Shown here one piece after another: positions 52,456 through 54,115 of a stretch of 54,115 nt of DNA (positions within the stretch are counted from its first letter, which is position 1; every line of letters starts with the position of its first letter). The stretch lies in assembly GCA_017469445.1 (NCBI GenBank), contig JAFUGK010000021.1, positions 1-54,115 of the forward strand, written 5' to 3'. Origin of the DNA: Clostridia bacterium. GTDB lineage: Bacteria; Bacillota; Clostridia; TANB77; CAG-508. The notes below the pieces were generated by a model. It did no database searches, was not told where the DNA came from, and saw nothing but the letters and a program-made list of their open reading frames with translations. Position numbers and translations under genes: made by a program.

Positions 52456-52900
52456 ATGAAAACGATAAAAGATGTTACAAAATATATGGATAGTATTAAT
52501 CCATATGATAGAGAATATGAATATAACAGACTTTACTTCTTTGAAAATGATGAATGGTATGAACATATTTTAGCTGCCGTAAAAAAATTACGGCAACGTA
52601 AAAAGAGTTGTTGATGTTGGTAGTAATTATAATGTTCACGGATATATGTTTGAAAACGAGGGGATTGAATATATTGGAATTGAAAAATATATTAAAGAAA
52701 ATCACAAACCTTACACTTCCGATTTTGTTAAATATATTAATGAAGATTATTATAATGTTAGAGATGAATTTAAAGATGAAGTTATTATAAGTAATTTATG
52801 TATAAATTATTTGATTCCAATTAAAGATGTCAAAGCTAAACACCTTATAATTGGAACAATTGATGAACAAGGTCAATGTTCTGCAAAATTAATTTTTTAG
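52456..52900 (+). CDS. Methyltransferase-like Rossmann protein, +1 shift at CGG 52591
   Basis: ATG 52456, SD AGGAG. After 45 codons CGG (52591-52593) is followed by a zero-frame stop at 52612. The +1 frame reads KKL-G-NVKRVVDVGSNYNVHGYMF...YIGIEKY and later DEVIISNLCINYLIP to 52900 (147 aa). 'VVDVGSNYN' is the SAM-binding motif I with an acidic residue after strand 2; all of it lies after the shift. The CGG sits in the 3' arm of a 7-bp hairpin GCCGTAA/TTACGGC. Confidence 0.8.
52591..52593 (+). other. In-frame CGG / +1 site 11
   Basis: Context TTA CGG CAA; +1 codon GGC. It is the only site with an obvious hairpin (52576-52582 with 52588-52594). Confidence 0.88.
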
Positions 52901-52909
52901 GAGGCAAAA

Positions 52910-53077
52910 ATGGAGAAAAATTTTATTACAAATACAAGAACATTAATGATGATAATATTTATATCATTTTTAACAATTTTATTTTTATTTATGAATATAA
53001 AGATAAGAAATGAAAGAATAGCTGAATTAGAAGAAAAATTACAACAAACACAAACAGAAGGAGTGAATAAACAATGA
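52910..53077 (+). CDS. Small single-pass membrane protein
   Basis: 55 residues from ATG 52910 (AGGAGG SD). Transmembrane helix LMMIIFISFLTILFLFM followed by a charged coiled-coil-like tail. Stop overlaps the next start (ATGA). Confidence 0.65.
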   Translation: MEKNFITNTRTLMMIIFISFLTILFLFMNIKIRNERIAELEEKLQQTQTEGVNKQ

Positions 53078-53406
53078 AAGTAATGATTAGTCAACCAATG
53101 AATGGTAAAAGCAATTTTGTTATAAGAAAAGAAAGAGAAGATATTGTAAATAAATTCAAAAAAATACATATTGATGTAATTGACAGTATAATTGAAGAAA
53201 CAGCAAATCCTGAAATTTACAATGAATATAATCCAGTATTATTTTATATTGCTAAATCAATTGATTTTATGGCTCAAGTAGATGCAATTTATTTTATGGA
53301 AGGATGGGAAAAATCAAGAGGATGTAGAGTAGAAAGAAAAGTAGCAGAAGAATATGGATTAAAAATATTAGAACCAGATTTTTTGGAAGAAAGGATAAAA
53401 AGATGA
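53074..53406 (+). CDS. DUF4406 / nucleoside 2-deoxyribosyltransferase-like protein
   Basis: 110 residues: MKVMISQPMNGK, 'YIAKSIDFMAQVDAIYFMEGW', 'SRGCRVERKVAEEYGL'. This is the phage DUF4406-type Rossmann-like fold related to nucleoside deoxyribosyltransferases; function in phages unclear. Overlaps both neighbours by four bases. Confidence 0.82.
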   Translation: MKVMISQPMNGKSNFVIRKEREDIVNKFKKIHIDVIDSIIEETANPEIYNEYNPVLFYIAKSIDFMAQVDAIYFMEGWEKSRGCRVERKVAEEYGLKILEPDFLEERIKR

Positions 53407-53798
53407 GAGAAATTAAGTTTAGATGTTGGGATAAAGAAAACAAAGAAATGTTAGATGTTGAATATTTACATTGGGATGATTGTACTGGAGAATTTTCAAT
53501 TAGAACTACAATGTATAGTGACTATTTTGATACAGAAGATATGATTTTAATGCAATACATAGGACTAAAAGATGAAAACGGAAAAGAAGTATACGAAGGA
53601 GATATTTTAGAAAAAATATATACTGATTATAATGATAAAGAATTTTTTAGAGAAAAATATTTAGTACAAAATAATATATGTGGTTGGGAATTAAGAAATT
53701 TAAAAAAACCTAAAAGTCATAGAAGTTTTCAATTATTAAAAGGATGTAAAATAATAGGAAACATATATGAAAATCCAGAATTATTGGAGGATAAGTAA
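53403..53798 (+). CDS. YopX-family protein
   Basis: 131 residues: MREIKFRCWDKENKEML, 'LMQYIGLKDENGKEVYEGDIL', 'IIGNIYENPELL' are the conserved YopX landmarks. Common phage protein of unknown function. Confidence 0.88.
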   Translation: MREIKFRCWDKENKEMLDVEYLHWDDCTGEFSIRTTMYSDYFDTEDMILMQYIGLKDENGKEVYEGDILEKIYTDYNDKEFFREKYLVQNNICGWELRNLKKPKSHRSFQLLKGCKIIGNIYENPELLEDK

Positions 53799-53829
53799 AT
53801 AAAAAAATAAATAAGGGGGAAAATAAAAA

Positions 53830-54115
53830 ATGTTAAAGAAAAAAGAATTATTAAAATCATTAATAGAAACACAAAAGCAAATAAATGAAAGTTTAAAGTC
53901 ATTAAAAGAAGATTTAAAGCCACAATTAAGCACAATGAAAATAAATGGAGAAAAGTTAGCGTCTTGTAACATTACAGTAAATAAGTTAGACAATTATATT
54001 GAAACTAATGTATATAATAAAGAGCAAACAATAAATGCGATAAATAAAGAATGTGATTATCGAGAACAATTTAAAGAATGTGATGAGAAAAATCCTGCAT
54101 TGTTGAATCTTATAG
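53830..54115 (+). CDS. Hypothetical coiled-coil protein, 5' part (continues at 1)
   Basis: ATG 53830 preceded by AAGGGGG. Charged helical N-terminus (KKELLKSLIETQKQINESLK). The frame is open through the window end; continued at position 142 it stops at 236, giving 126 residues in total. Confirms circularity. Confidence 0.8.
   Translation, partial: MLKKKELLKSLIETQKQINESLKSLKEDLKPQLSTMKINGEKLASCNITVNKLDNYIETNVYNKEQTINAINKECDYREQFKECDEKNPALLNLI
53975..54115. repeat. Assembly overlap, copy 2
   Basis: Identical to 1-141. Redundant end of a circular contig. Confidence 0.95.

Noticed and set aside
1..53974. Random indel sequencing errors as the cause of the CGG sites
   Set aside because: All eleven are the same base, in the same phase, directly before a Gly codon; none occurs out of frame or in non-coding DNA in a way that breaks features. 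Raw reads would still be decisive.
1..53974. CGG reassigned to another single amino acid
   Set aside because: A reassigned triplet would keep the frame; here the frame changes at every CGG.
1..53974. Stop-codon reassignment (TGA or TAG read through)
   Set aside because: TAA, TAG and TGA all end genes at sensible places; I saw no conserved frame crossing an in-frame stop.

Overview
The window is a complete circular tailed-phage genome. Its last 141 bases (53975-54115) repeat its first 141 exactly, and one gene reads through the joint (start 53830, stop 236), so the unique circle is 53,974 bp. The DNA is very AT-rich. It encodes a siphovirus: lambda-E-type capsid protein, SPP1-type portal, long tape measure, amidase endolysin. 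AbrB- and Spo0A-C-like DNA-binding proteins, clean SD and sigma-A signals, and an amidase/holin/XhlA lysis set point to a low-GC Gram-positive host, probably an anaerobic gut Firmicute (inference). I see no integrase. The only RNA gene I can call firmly is a tRNA-Cys.

Layout: two transcription arms diverge from about 46.6-47.0 kb and converge on back-to-back terminators at 14.88-14.96 kb. The plus arm runs 47.0 -> 54.0/1 -> 14.8 kb. It holds small accessory genes, an SF3 helicase/primase (3115), Spo0A-like and XRE regulators, a recombination set (RecT, SbcC-like ATPase, PD-(D/E)XK nuclease, SSB, Holliday-junction resolvase), an SF2 helicase, a CHC2 primase and a cluster of DnaA-box-like sites. 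The minus arm runs 46.5 -> 15.0 kb. It holds dUTPase, TerL (with an intein), a Com-like protein, portal, scaffold, decoration, major capsid, head-tail connectors, tail tube, tail assembly chaperones, tape measure, tail proteins, fibres, lysis genes and an AgrB-like membrane cassette. TerS lies apart at 49.6-50.1 kb with its own promoter. Five stand-alone homing-endonuclease-like genes are scattered through it.

The outstanding signal is translational. I found eleven in-frame CGG codons in the genome. At every one the conserved protein continues in the +1 frame, as if the C were skipped and GGN read as glycine. I found no CGG that needs to be read as arginine, while dozens of CGG triplets sit harmlessly out of frame. 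The affected genes are core ones: TerL, portal, endolysin (twice), tail-collar fibre, SF2 helicase, Holliday-junction resolvase, an HNH endonuclease, a methyltransferase-like protein and two small proteins. In several of them the catalytic motifs lie beyond the CGG. This looks like a genome-wide +1 recoding, or a four-base CGGN=Gly codon. It is separate from the canonical -1 site (GGGAAAC) in the tail chaperone gene.

Other notable items: a class-3 (Trp/Cys/Thr) mini-intein in the TerL Walker A motif; a -1 break inside a collagen-like repeat of the tail fibre; a gene whose only good start needs a +1 shift at CGA; a self-contained AgrB-like/Trp-rich micropeptide/membrane-protein cassette with a three-way-junction leader; and a pseudoknot-capable leader that can hide the ribosome binding site of an HNH gene.
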